NCBI GenBank assembly: GCA_019634955.1
Contig: JAHCAK010000008.1
Location: forward strand, 39,058-103,057
Direction: 5' to 3'
Origin: Burkholderiales bacterium
Lineage (GTDB): Bacteria > Pseudomonadota > Gammaproteobacteria > Burkholderiales > Usitatibacteraceae
Length of the DNA: 64,000 bases
Each line of letters starts with the position of its first letter. The first letter of the stretch is position 1. Below are positions 51,156 through 60,171 of the stretch, one piece after another. Position numbers and translations under genes: made by a program. The notes beneath the pieces are model-generated. The model made no database searches. It was not told the origin of the DNA and saw only the letters and a list, made by a program, of their open reading frames with translations.

Positions 51156-52169
51156 TCACGCGGGCAGCTTCAGGCGGGGGTAGACCCGCCGCGCATTGCC
51201 TTCGAATATCTTCGCGCGGTCCGCAGCGGTGAGGCCGGGGGCCGCGTCGATGTAGCGCTTCGTGTCGTCGAAGTGGAAGCCCGTCTCCGGGTCGACGCCG
51301 CGCACGGCGCCCACCATCTCGGAGGCGAAGAGGATGTTGTCCACCGGGATCACCTTGAGCAGCAGGTCGATGCCGGGCTGGTGGTAGACGCAGGTGTCGA
51401 AGAACACGTTGCCCAGCAGGTGCTCGCCCAGCGGCGGCAGCTTCATGTCCTGCGCGATGCCGCGGTAGCGCCCCCAGTGGTAGGGCACGGCGCCTCCGCC
51501 GTGCGGGATCACGAAACGCAGCGTCGGGAAGTCCCTGAAGAGATTCGAGGTGAGGAACTGCATGAAGGCCGTCGTGTCGCCGTTGATGTAGTGCGCGCCG
51601 GTCGCGTGGAAGCACGGGTTGCAGCTCGCGCTCACGTGCACCATGGCCGGGGCGTCCAGCTCCGCCAGCTTCTCGTAGAGCGGGTACCACCACCGGTCGG
51701 TGAGCGGCGGGTCCTTCCAGTGGCCGCCCGAGGGATCGGGATTGAGGTTGCAGCCAACGAAGCCCAGCTCCTTCACGCAGCGCTCCAGCTCGGGGATGCA
51801 GTTGGCGGGCGCGACGCCCGGCGACTGCGGCAGCTGGCACACCGGCGCGAAATTCGCCGGGTAGAGGGTGCAGACGCGATGGATGAGGTCGTTGCAGAGG
51901 CGCGACCACTCCTGGCTCGTCTCCGCCTTCCCGATGTGGTGCGACATCGCCATCGCCCGCGGCGAGAAGAGCGTGAGGTCGGTGCCGCGCTCGCGCTGCA
52001 GGCGCAGCTGCGACTTCTCGAGGCTCTCGCGCAGCTCGTCGTCGCTGATGGAAAGGTCGGCGCGCCCCGGCGCGGCCGCGCCCCCCTCCAGCGCCTTCAC
52101 CTGCGTCGCGCGCCAGCCCTCCAGCGCCTTCGGGGCGGTCGTGTAGTGCCCGTGGCAGTCGATGATCAT
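51156..52169 (-). CDS. ligJ: 4-Oxalomesaconate hydratase-like amidohydrolase
   Basis: A 337-residue amidohydrolase-superfamily protein. The opening IIDCHGHYTTAPKALEGWR is characteristic of LigJ, with zinc-binding His6 and His8; later VHVSASCN, VIPHGGGAVPYHWGR, and DNILFASEMVGAVRGVDP follow. LigJ hydrates 4-oxalomesaconate to 4-carboxy-4-hydroxy-2-oxoadipate in the protocatechuate/gallate 4,5-cleavage pathway, the substrate of the LigK-type aldolase encoded downstream. The ring-opening genes ligAB and ligC are not in the window. Divergent from a LysR gene with 100 bp between. Confidence 0.87.
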   Translation of the reverse strand: MIIDCHGHYTTAPKALEGWRATQVKALEGGAAAPGRADLSISDDELRESLEKSQLRLQRERGTDLTLFSPRAMAMSHHIGKAETSQEWSRLCNDLIHRVCTLYPANFAPVCQLPQSPGVAPANCIPELERCVKELGFVGCNLNPDPSGGHWKDPPLTDRWWYPLYEKLAELDAPAMVHVSASCNPCFHATGAHYINGDTTAFMQFLTSNLFRDFPTLRFVIPHGGGAVPYHWGRYRGIAQDMKLPPLGEHLLGNVFFDTCVYHQPGIDLLLKVIPVDNILFASEMVGAVRGVDPETGFHFDDTKRYIDAAPGLTAADRAKIFEGNARRVYPRLKLPA

Positions 52170-52269
52170 GGGAATCCCTCGCCTTTCGCTCGCCCGGCGA
52201 TGTTTGCACCGGCGCTTGATCGCGTCCAATATGTCTTTCCCGCGCCAGTGATTCGATTCGCCTATAACC

Positions 52270-53220
52270 ATGGACATCCGCCAGCTGCGCTACTTCGTCG
52301 CCGTCGCCGAGGACCTGAACTTCAGCCGGGCCGCGCGGCGCCTCAACATGAGCCAGCCGCCGCTCAGCCAGCAGGTCAAGGCGATGGAGGACGAGCTGGG
52401 CACCGCGCTCCTCGAGCGCACGCGCCGCAGCGTCCGCCTCACCGAGCCCGGGCGGCTCTTCCTCGCCCAGGCGCGCTCCATCCTCGCGCAGCTGGACGAT
52501 GCGGGCGACGAGGTGCGCCGCGCCGCCCGCGGCGAGGCGGGCGAGATCCGCATCGCGTTCACGGGGTCGGTGCCGATGTTCGAGCCGTTCCCGCGCTTCA
52601 TCCAGACCTTCCGCGAGCGCTTCCCCGCCGTGCGCGTGGAGATGGGCCACCTTTCCACGGGCGCGCAGATCCAGGCGCTCGCCGACCGGCGCATCGACGT
52701 GGGCTTCCTCCGCCCCTCGCACCAGTTCGCCGCCGGCGCGGACATCGCGGTGCGCGCGATCTGGGAGGACCGGCTGATGGCCGTGCTCCCCGCCTCGCAC
52801 CGCCTCGCGAGGAAGCGCGGCGGCGTGCGCATGGCGGAACTGGCCGACGAGCCCTTCGTCCTCTTCCCGCGCGGCGTCGGCTGCGGGCTCACCGACCACG
52901 TGGCGGGGCTCGCGAGCCAGGCGGGCTTCGCCCCGCGCGTGGTGCAGGAGGCGCGCGAGGGCGTGACGATCCTCGCCCTCGTCGCCGCCGGCACGGGCAT
53001 CTCGATCCTGCCGGACACCTACCGCAACGCGAGCGTGCCCGGCATCGCCTACCAGCCGATCACCGGGGCGGCCTCGCAGAGCCGGCTCCTCCTCGCCTGG
53101 CGCGCGGGCGAGCGCACGCCGCTCCTCGATCGCTTCCTCGCGATGGCGCGCGACTGGCCCGGCTTCGCCACGGTCGCCCGCAAGGCGCCCGCCCGGGCCA
53201 GGAAGCCGGTCGCAGCCTAG
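52270..53220 (+). CDS. LysR-family regulator of the ligJ operon
   Basis: A 316-residue regulator with N-terminal HTH (MDIRQLRYFVAVAEDLNFSR, AARRLNMSQPPLSQQVKAMEDELG) and an effector domain like that of CatR/BenM-type aromatic sensors (RIAFTGSVPMFEPFPRFIQ, DVGFLRPSHQ, ISILPDTY). It is transcribed away from ligJ with 100 bp between the starts, a classic arrangement for control of the divergent operon. An aromatic or ring-cleavage acid is the likely inducer. Confidence 0.88.
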   Translation: MDIRQLRYFVAVAEDLNFSRAARRLNMSQPPLSQQVKAMEDELGTALLERTRRSVRLTEPGRLFLAQARSILAQLDDAGDEVRRAARGEAGEIRIAFTGSVPMFEPFPRFIQTFRERFPAVRVEMGHLSTGAQIQALADRRIDVGFLRPSHQFAAGADIAVRAIWEDRLMAVLPASHRLARKRGGVRMAELADEPFVLFPRGVGCGLTDHVAGLASQAGFAPRVVQEAREGVTILALVAAGTGISILPDTYRNASVPGIAYQPITGAASQSRLLLAWRAGERTPLLDRFLAMARDWPGFATVARKAPARARKPVAA

Positions 53221-53278
53221 GCCTACCGACGGATGCCCTAAGCTAACCGGTTCGGAAAGCCCCCGAACCCCGCGCCCC

Positions 53279-54487
53279 TTGCCCTCCGCCGCCTCCCGAC
53301 GCCTCGAGCCGCGCCTGCCCGCCCCGCCGGCGCACCGTGCCGCACGCCGCGCGGACGATCGCCCGTCGCTCGCGCAATTCGTCGTCCTCTCGCTGCTGCT
53401 GCACGCGTTCTTCATCCTGCTCTTCGGCAGCCCCTCGGGCGGCTCGGCGGACGGGCGCGCGGCGTGGGGGCGGCTGGACGTCACGATCCGCGGGCCGTTG
53501 CTCGACGCCGGCGTGGGGCGCGAGACCGTCGCCCGCCCTGCCCTGCCGCTCCCCGGCACGGAACTGCTGGAGAAGCGCGAGCGCCGCCGCGAGGCCGCGA
53601 AGAAGGCGGCGGAGCCGCCGCCCGTGCAGCCCGACCTCGAGGCGCCGAAGATCGCGGAAGTCCCTGTGCCCGCGCCCATCGCGCCAGCAGCGCCCGCCAC
53701 GCCCGCCACGGCCGATCTCATGACCGCGCCGCGAATCGACCCGGTGAAGGCGGACGTGCCCGTGATCGCCGTGCCCGCCATCGAGTGGGCGCCGCGCAAG
53801 GCGGAGGAGCCTGCGATGGCGCCGCCCGTGGAGATCGCCGCGCCGCGGCCGCTGCCCGTCATTCCCACGACGACGCTGGAGGCGACCGGCGCGGGCGCCG
53901 TGGCGCCGAGTCTCGCGCCGCCGGTCGAGATCGCCGCGCCACCCACGCCGGCGCCGCTTCCCACCATCAGCGCGCCCTCGCTGCAGCCGGTGCAAGTGCC
54001 CGCGGCCGCGCCCGTGATGGCGCCGCCCGTGGAGCTGGCCCCCATCCGGCCCTACGATCCCCCTGCTCCCGCACCGGCGATCGCGCAGCCGCCCGCCGGC
54101 CCACCCGCCGCACCCGATGCCGCGCGGCCCGCCGAACGCGTGCCCCCGCGCGAGGCCGTGAGGGACGGCGGGGGCGCGAGCCGCGACTCGCCCATCTTCA
54201 ACAACCTGCGCCGCCCGCCCTCCACCGCGCCGCTGCCCGGCGCCGAGCCGCGCATCGACCTCGAGGCCGCGAAGGCGCGCGCCCGCGAAATCGCGCGCGA
54301 GGGCACGGGCAACCGGGCGCTGCTGCCCTTCCCGATGCCGCCGGCGCCCGAGAGGAAGACCAAGGAGCAGATCGCCATCGAGAACGCGAGGAAGCCCGAG
54401 TGCAAGGACGCCTACAAGGGGCTGGGCCTGCTCGCGGTGGTGCCGCTCATCGCCAACGAGTTCGGCGAGGGCAACTGCCGGTGGTAG
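53279..54487 (+). CDS. Proline-rich TonB-like protein
   Basis: A 402-residue protein with one N-terminal membrane helix (FVVLSLLLHAFFILLF, ~34-49), about 250 residues rich in Pro/Ala/Val with repeats (MAPPVEIAAP, LAPPVEIAAP, MAPPVELAP), and a conserved-looking C-terminus with two Cys (RKPECKDAYKGLGLLAVVPL ... GNCRW). The plan mimics TonB/TolA, an inner-membrane anchor with a rigid periplasmic span, but the standard TonB C-terminal domain is absent. The start is uncertain; TTG 53279 is the only suitable codon before the helix. Confidence 0.7.
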   Translation: MPSAASRRLEPRLPAPPAHRAARRADDRPSLAQFVVLSLLLHAFFILLFGSPSGGSADGRAAWGRLDVTIRGPLLDAGVGRETVARPALPLPGTELLEKRERRREAAKKAAEPPPVQPDLEAPKIAEVPVPAPIAPAAPATPATADLMTAPRIDPVKADVPVIAVPAIEWAPRKAEEPAMAPPVEIAAPRPLPVIPTTTLEATGAGAVAPSLAPPVEIAAPPTPAPLPTISAPSLQPVQVPAAAPVMAPPVELAPIRPYDPPAPAPAIAQPPAGPPAAPDAARPAERVPPREAVRDGGGASRDSPIFNNLRRPPSTAPLPGAEPRIDLEAAKARAREIAREGTGNRALLPFPMPPAPERKTKEQIAIENARKPECKDAYKGLGLLAVVPLIANEFGEGNCRW

Positions 54488-54500
54488 GCGCGCGCCCGTG

Positions 54501-55355
54501 ATGGAATCCCTCTCGGAGATCCTCGCGCCCGCGCGGCTCACCGAGATCGTCGACATCGGCGCCAACCCGCACGGCGGCGATCCGCCCTACAGGGCGATGC
54601 TCGCCGCGGGCGCGTGCCGGGTCACGGGTTTCGAGCCGCAGCCCGAGGCGCTCGCCGCGCTTCAAGCCGCGATGGGCCCCAACGAGCGCTACCTGCCGCA
54701 CGCCGTGGGCGACGGCGAGGCGCACGCGCTCAACCTCTGCCGCTCCCCGGGCATGGCGAGCCTCCTCGCGCCGGATGCGGCGACGCTCGAAGTGTTCGGA
54801 GCGCTCAGGCACTGGGGCGAAGTCACGGGGCGCGTGCCGGTGCGGACGCGGCGGCTGGACGACATCGACGAGATCGAACGGCTGGATTTCCTCAAGATGG
54901 ACGTGCAGGGCAGCGAGCTCGCCGTGCTGCGGCACGGCCGCGGGAAGCTCGCGCAGGCCGTCGCCACGCAGGTCGAGGTCTCCTTCGTCACGCTCTATGA
55001 AGGCCAGCCGCCGTTCGGCGAGGTCGATCTGGAGCTGCGACGGCTGGGCTTCATCCCCCACTGCTTCGCCGAGGTGAAGAACTGGCCCATCGCGCCGTGC
55101 ATCGTCGACGGCGACCCGTACAAGCCGCTTCGCCAGCTGCTCGAAGCCGACGTCGTCTACGTGCGCGACTTCACGCGGCCGGACGCGATGGGCGACGAGC
55201 AGCTCAAGCACCTCGCGCTCGTGGCGCACCACTGCTACGGCTCCATCGACCTCGTGATGCGCTGCCTCATGCTGCTCGCGCGCCGCGGGGCGGTGCCCCG
55301 CGACGCCGGGCAGCGCTACGCCCGGATCGCCGCGAGCCGGCCCGCGACGCCATGA
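54501..55355 (+). CDS. FkbM-family methyltransferase
   Basis: A 284-residue SAM-dependent methyltransferase. EIVDIGANPHGGDPPYRAML is the SAM-binding loop, GFEPQPEALAAL the acidic post-strand-2 motif, and LDFLKMDVQGSELAVLRHG the FkbM signature; the EVSFVTLYEGQPPFGEVDL segment follows. FkbM enzymes O-methylate sugars or polyketides; the target here is unknown. ATG 54501 (or adjacent GTG 54498) is 10-13 bp after the proline-rich gene. Confidence 0.85.
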   Translation: MESLSEILAPARLTEIVDIGANPHGGDPPYRAMLAAGACRVTGFEPQPEALAALQAAMGPNERYLPHAVGDGEAHALNLCRSPGMASLLAPDAATLEVFGALRHWGEVTGRVPVRTRRLDDIDEIERLDFLKMDVQGSELAVLRHGRGKLAQAVATQVEVSFVTLYEGQPPFGEVDLELRRLGFIPHCFAEVKNWPIAPCIVDGDPYKPLRQLLEADVVYVRDFTRPDAMGDEQLKHLALVAHHCYGSIDLVMRCLMLLARRGAVPRDAGQRYARIAASRPATP

Positions 55356-55401
55356 GCGCGAGCGTGCGCGACCGGTTCGGGTACGCCACGCGGGAGGCGC
55401 G

Positions 55402-56016
55402 TCAGTAGAGCCCCGACCGCAGCCGCTCGGGCAGCGTGCTGTCGTAGGAGGCCGCGTCGACCTCCCCGGCCGTCGCGATCGCCAGCATCTCGCCGGCGCT
55501 GGGCACCTCGCCACGCGCGGCGTGCGACCCGGCGTCCCAGAGATTCGAGCGCAGCATCGCGCGCGAGCACTGGAAGAAGACCTTCTCGATCGCGACGCGC
55601 AAGACGCAGCGCGGCGGCTTGCCATCCACGGCGAACGAGGCGAGGAGCGCCGGGTCGGCCACGATCGTGGCGCGCCCGTTCACGCGCAGCGTCTCGCCCA
55701 CGCCGGGGATCAGGAATATCAGCGCGATGCGCGGGTCGGCGAGGAGGTTGCGAAGGCCATCGGCGCGGTTGTTGCCGTTGCGCTCGGGCAGCAGGATCGT
55801 GCGCTCGTCGACGACGCGCACGAGCGGCGCCGGGTCTCCCCGGGGCGAGGCCTCCAGGCCGCCGGGCCCGCTGGTGGCGACGACCGCGAACGGCGAGCGC
55901 TCGATCCAGCGGCGGTAGGCGGCGTTGAGCGTCGCGGTCTCCTTCAGCCGCGAATTGCGCGACACGGGGCCGAGGAGGGCTGCGAGCTGCTCCTGGGTTT
56001 CGACGATGTGGGTCAT
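55402..56016 (-). CDS. FMN-dependent PPOX-family oxidoreductase
   Basis: A 204-residue split-barrel flavoprotein of the pyridoxamine-phosphate-oxidase-like type: FAVVATSGPGGLEASPRGDP, LLPERNGNNRADGLRNLLADPRIALIFLIPG, ETLRVNGRA and VFFQCSRAMLRS. This is the pattern of the MSMEG_1061-like subgroup of unknown substrate. It overlaps the upstream acetyltransferase stop (ATGA) and converges on the FkbM gene. Confidence 0.85.
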   Translation of the reverse strand: MTHIVETQEQLAALLGPVSRNSRLKETATLNAAYRRWIERSPFAVVATSGPGGLEASPRGDPAPLVRVVDERTILLPERNGNNRADGLRNLLADPRIALIFLIPGVGETLRVNGRATIVADPALLASFAVDGKPPRCVLRVAIEKVFFQCSRAMLRSNLWDAGSHAARGEVPSAGEMLAIATAGEVDAASYDSTLPERLRSGLY

Positions 56017-56444
56017 GGCTGCGGGCGTTCCCATTTCATGAGGAGGATCTCGTTCCTCGCGGCGGGGTAGTGGCGGCGCTTCACCACGAGGAAACCCCTC
56101 GCATCATAGAAGAGGATGGCGCGGGTGTTGCGCGTGAAGACGCTCAGGTGCAGCTCCGGCGACCCCGCCTTGGCGTGGTCGAGGAGCTTCGTGCCGATGC
56201 CGCGGCCCTGGTGATCGGGGTCCACGAAGAAGTCGTTGATGGCGTTTCCGGTCATGGTGAGGAAGCCGCGCACGCCCCCGTCGTCGAACACGACGGTGCT
56301 CGCCTCGTTCATGCCCCCGGCGCGGAGCTGCTTCTCCACCGTGTCCATGAAATCCTGCGGCAGGAACGCGTGCGTGAGGCCGCAGGCGCGCTTCCAGAGG
56401 GCGATGGCGGGCTCGAGATCGGCGGGGGCGAAGGGGCGGATCAA
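56013..56444 (-). CDS. GNAT-family acetyltransferase
   Basis: A 143-residue GNAT protein: IRPFAPADLEPAIALWKRA, DDGGVRGFLTM, and the acetyl-CoA-binding DFFVDPDHQGRGIGTKLLDHAK, then FTRNTRAILFYDARGFL. Acceptor unknown. The start is TTG 56444, because no ATG or GTG precedes the conserved IRPF; initiation is therefore less certain. Coupled to the PPOX gene. The 200-bp gap before the gene at 56653 shows no other frame of note. Confidence 0.85.
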   Translation of the reverse strand: MIRPFAPADLEPAIALWKRACGLTHAFLPQDFMDTVEKQLRAGGMNEASTVVFDDGGVRGFLTMTGNAINDFFVDPDHQGRGIGTKLLDHAKAGSPELHLSVFTRNTRAILFYDARGFLVVKRRHYPAARNEILLMKWERPQP

Positions 56445-56652
56445 TGCGCGTTCGTCAGGGGATCGAGGCCGTCCTGGCCCGGCAGTGGCGGTGGCGGCGC
56501 CGGCCTTGAAGGCGAACGATGCCCGCCCGTGATTCTAGTCCTGTCGGGCCGCGGCGACGACCGCGGCCGGGGCCGGTGGTCGCGGAACCGATTGGTTCAC
56601 GCAGCCGACGCGGTGAAGTAGGATTCCCCCGATCCCGCTCGCGGAGACCGTC

Positions 56653-59600
56653 ATGACGATCCCGGAACCGACGCGTTTCGCCCTCGCCTGCGCATGCCTC
56701 GTGGCACTCGCCGTGCCCGCCCCCGCCGCGCCCCTTGACGACACCGCCGACGCGGTCGTCGGGCGCCCGGACTTCGTCACGCTGGCCCCTGGTGCCCCGT
56801 CGGCCGCCAGCATGGTGCAGGTGAGCGGCACGGCGGAGGACCCGGTCACCGGCGAGTTGTGGGTCGCGGACCTGGGCCAGCACCGCGTCCTGCGCTTCGC
56901 CTCGGCAGCGGGTCTCGCCAACGGCGAGGCCGCGAACCTCGTGCTCGGGCAGGCGGACTTCACTTCGGTCGCTCCCAACCGGGGCGGTGCCATCGCCGCC
57001 AACACGCTCAACTTTCCCATCGCGGTCGCGGTGGACGGCGCGGGGCGCCTCTACGTCTCGGACACCGGCAACCACCGCATCCTCGTGTTCCACCCGCCAT
57101 TCGCGACCGGCATGGCCGCGAACTCGGTCGTCGGGCAGGCGGACTTCGTCTCCGGCGCCGCGAACCGCGGCGGCGCCGTCGCGGCCAACACGCTCAACAG
57201 CCCGCGGGGCCTCGCCCACGACCGGCGTGGCGACCTCTACGTCGCCGACTTTTCCAACAACCGCGTGCTGCGGTTTCCCGCGCCCGTCGCCGCGGGCGCG
57301 CAGGCCAACAAGGTCTTCGGGCAGGGCGGCACGGCCAGCTTCGCCACGAACGCCGCCGCGACCACCGCCACGGGCCTCTCCGGCCCCTACCAGGCCGCCA
57401 TCGACGCGGCCGGCAACGTCTGGGTGGCGGATTTCCTGAACAACCGCGTCGTTCGCTACGACCAGGGGATGGGCATCGGCGACGGATCCGCGGACATGGT
57501 GCTGTGCCAGGCGGCGCTCACGACCGCCACCCAGGGCACGACCGCGAGCACCTGCCGCAATCCCGCGGGCGTCACGGTCGACCACGGGGGCGTCGTCTAC
57601 GTGGCCGACCGCAACAACAGCCGCGTGCTGCGCTTCACCACGCTCGCGACCGGCGCCAGCGCCACCGCCGCCATCGGCCAGGCCGATCTCGCGAGCGGGT
57701 CGTGCAACCGGGCCCTGGCCGCGCCCGCCGCCGACACCCTCTGCAACCCCGTCCTCCCCATGATCGACCGCTCCGGCAACCTGCTCGTGGGCGACGACGG
57801 CAACGGCCGCGTGCTGCGGTACGACGTGCCGCGGCCGCGCGTGGCGGCCGTGATCAGCGCGCTCGGCCCGGGCGAGGTGCCGAGCACCTTCGGCGACCTC
57901 ACGCTCACGGTGAGCGGCTCCAGCTTCTACCAGGGCTCGGTGGTGACCGTGGCCGGGCTGGCGCGGCCCACGCAATACCTCTCGCGCAACCGCCTCCTGG
58001 CGCAGGTGGCGGCGGGCACTCTCGGCAGCCCGCCGAGCCTCGTGGTGGTCACCAATCCCGTGCCCGGCGGCGGCATCTCCGGGGCGGTGAACCTTCCCCT
58101 CTACATCCGCTTCGGCATGGATGCCAGTGCGGACCGTTTCCTCGGGCAGCGTAATTTCCACGCGGCGGAGAACAGCGCATCCTTCCTTGGCGCCGAGGTG
58201 CTCGGGCTCGCCAACGCCGCCACGATCGGCGTCTCGCCTCGCCACCTGGCCGTCGACCCCGTTTCGGGACGGATCTTCCTCGCGGACCGTGACAGCTCGC
58301 GCGTGATGTCCTGGCCGAGCGCCGCCGCCTTCCACAACGGCGAGAGCGCGGACGTGATCATCGGCCAGGCCGACGAGTTCACGACGCTGAGCCCGGGCTG
58401 CGCGAGCGGGGCCATCGACGCGACGACCCTCTGCCAGCCTTACGGGGTGGCCACGGACCGTTCGGGCCACCTCTTCGTGAGCGACCGCGGCAACCACCGC
58501 GTGCTGCGCTTCGTGCCGCCGTTCTCGACGGGCATGGCGGCCACGCAGGTGTTCGGGCAAGGCGGCGTCTTCGACACGCGCGTGGCGAACAAGGGCGGGA
58601 TCAGCGCCGAGAGCCTCGCCTCGCCCGGCGCCGTCGCCGCCGGCGCCACCTCGCTCTTCGTCCACGACGCCGACAACCGCCGCATCCTCGTCTACCCCAC
58701 ACCGTCGCTCAATGCGACCGCGGGCGTCGCGATCGGGCAGCCGGCGCTGAACGCGGCCGCGAGCAGCTCCGCGAGCGCGATCCGCTTTCCCTCGCTCGAG
58801 GGCGGCCTCGCCCTCGATGCGCAGGGACGGCTCTGGTTCGCGGAGACCGAGAGCAACCGCGTCGTGCGCTTCTCGCCGCCGTTCGCGACCAACATGCCCT
58901 TCGACCTGCTGCTGGGACAGACGACGCCCGAAGGCACCACGGCCGCGGCCGGCGCCACGGGGCTCAGCTTGCCCTTCGGGATCGCCGTCGATCGCGCGGG
59001 CGGGCTCCTGGTAGCCGACGCCGGGAACCACCGTGTCCTGCGCTTCGCGCCGCCCTTCGCGTCGTCGATGGCGGCGACGGGGCTCGTGGGCCAGTCGACG
59101 TTCTCGGGGACCGATCCGACCGTCTCGCGGGAGCGCTTCACGGTGCCGCTCGGGCTCGCGACCGACCCCGCGGGCGCGCTTTACGTGGCGGACGCCGCGT
59201 CCCGCATCCTCGCCTTCGACCGCCCCTTCGCCACGCCTCTCGCGCCAGCCGACACGTCGGGCGACGGCAAGAGCGAGCTGGTATGGCGCGCGACGGACGG
59301 GGGCTTCTCCCTCTGGACCATGGACGCCTTCGCGCTCACCGGGTTCTCCTACGGCGTGGTGGGCACGGAGTGGAGCGTGGCGGCCACCGGCGACTTCAAC
59401 GGCGACGGCAAGGCGGACCTGTTCTGGCGCCGCAACGACGGGGCCCTCTACATCTGGTACATGGACGGGCGGCGCCCCGTCGCGTTCACGGATGCGGGAA
59501 TCGTGCCGCTCGAGTTCACACCCGTCGCGGTGGCCGACTTCGACGGCAACGGCAAGGCGGACGTGCTCTTCCGCCGGTCGACCGGCGAGACCTACCTCTG

Positions 59601-60129
59601 GCTCATGAACGACGGCGGCATCCTCGCGCAGGGCTTCGTCGGCCCGACGCTCGGCGCCGAGTGGGCAGTGCAGGGCGCGGCCGACACGAACGGCGACGGC
59701 CGCGCCGACATCGTCTGGCGCAACGCCACGACGGGCGAGGCCTGGGTATGGACGATGAACGGCCTGGCGATCACGGGCGCGGCGGCGCTCGCGCCCACGC
59801 TCGGCGCGGACTGGCAGGTACAGGGCCTCGCGGACTTCGACGGCGACGGCAAGGCCGACATCCTCTGGCGGCGCGACGACGGCGACAACTACCTCTGGAC
59901 CCTCGACGGCACCGCCGTCGCCGGTTACCAGCAGGTGCCCGACGCCGGGCCCGAGTGGGTGATCCAGGGGCTGGGCGATCTCGATGCAGACGGCAGGCCG
60001 GACATCGTCTTCCGCAACGCCGGCACGGGCGAGGTCTACGCCTGGCTCATGGACGGCGCGGCCCTCAGGTCTGCCGGCTCGCTCGGCAACCCCGGCGTCA
60101 TCTGGTCCATCGTGCAGCCGCGGCGGTGA
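56653..60129 (+). CDS. Large secreted beta-propeller protein with NHL, IPT/TIG and FG-GAP-like repeats
   Basis: A 1158-residue exported protein (signal peptide ~8-26, ending APAA). Residues ~30-385 hold NHL repeats (LYVSDTGNHRILVF, LYVADFSNNRVLRF, VYVADRNNSRVLRF). Residues ~394-480 resemble an IPT/TIG domain (LTVSGSSFYQGSVVTVAG). NHL repeats resume to ~865 (LFVSDRGNHRVLRF, LLVADAGNHRVLRF). The end has six FG-GAP/VCBS-type repeats with Ca-binding DxNGDGxAD (GDFNGDGKADLFWRR, ADTNGDGRADIVWRN). GGAG precedes ATG 56653. Probably a cell-surface or extracellular binding protein. Confidence 0.8.
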   Translation: MTIPEPTRFALACACLVALAVPAPAAPLDDTADAVVGRPDFVTLAPGAPSAASMVQVSGTAEDPVTGELWVADLGQHRVLRFASAAGLANGEAANLVLGQADFTSVAPNRGGAIAANTLNFPIAVAVDGAGRLYVSDTGNHRILVFHPPFATGMAANSVVGQADFVSGAANRGGAVAANTLNSPRGLAHDRRGDLYVADFSNNRVLRFPAPVAAGAQANKVFGQGGTASFATNAAATTATGLSGPYQAAIDAAGNVWVADFLNNRVVRYDQGMGIGDGSADMVLCQAALTTATQGTTASTCRNPAGVTVDHGGVVYVADRNNSRVLRFTTLATGASATAAIGQADLASGSCNRALAAPAADTLCNPVLPMIDRSGNLLVGDDGNGRVLRYDVPRPRVAAVISALGPGEVPSTFGDLTLTVSGSSFYQGSVVTVAGLARPTQYLSRNRLLAQVAAGTLGSPPSLVVVTNPVPGGGISGAVNLPLYIRFGMDASADRFLGQRNFHAAENSASFLGAEVLGLANAATIGVSPRHLAVDPVSGRIFLADRDSSRVMSWPSAAAFHNGESADVIIGQADEFTTLSPGCASGAIDATTLCQPYGVATDRSGHLFVSDRGNHRVLRFVPPFSTGMAATQVFGQGGVFDTRVANKGGISAESLASPGAVAAGATSLFVHDADNRRILVYPTPSLNATAGVAIGQPALNAAASSSASAIRFPSLEGGLALDAQGRLWFAETESNRVVRFSPPFATNMPFDLLLGQTTPEGTTAAAGATGLSLPFGIAVDRAGGLLVADAGNHRVLRFAPPFASSMAATGLVGQSTFSGTDPTVSRERFTVPLGLATDPAGALYVADAASRILAFDRPFATPLAPADTSGDGKSELVWRATDGGFSLWTMDAFALTGFSYGVVGTEWSVAATGDFNGDGKADLFWRRNDGALYIWYMDGRRPVAFTDAGIVPLEFTPVAVADFDGNGKADVLFRRSTGETYLWLMNDGGILAQGFVGPTLGAEWAVQGAADTNGDGRADIVWRNATTGEAWVWTMNGLAITGAAALAPTLGADWQVQGLADFDGDGKADILWRRDDGDNYLWTLDGTAVAGYQQVPDAGPEWVIQGLGDLDADGRPDIVFRNAGTGEVYAWLMDGAALRSAGSLGNPGVIWSIVQPRR

Positions 60130-60138
60130 CCGCGACGC

Positions 60139-60162
60139 GGGCCGGGGAAGGGGTCTCGGCCC
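60139..60162. terminator. Weak hairpin after the propeller gene
   Basis: GGGCCG and CGGCCC form 6-bp arms around 12 bases in the 42-bp gap between the propeller gene and the convergent membrane-protein gene. No U-run follows. Confidence 0.3.
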
Positions 60163-60171
60163 GGGCGCGAC

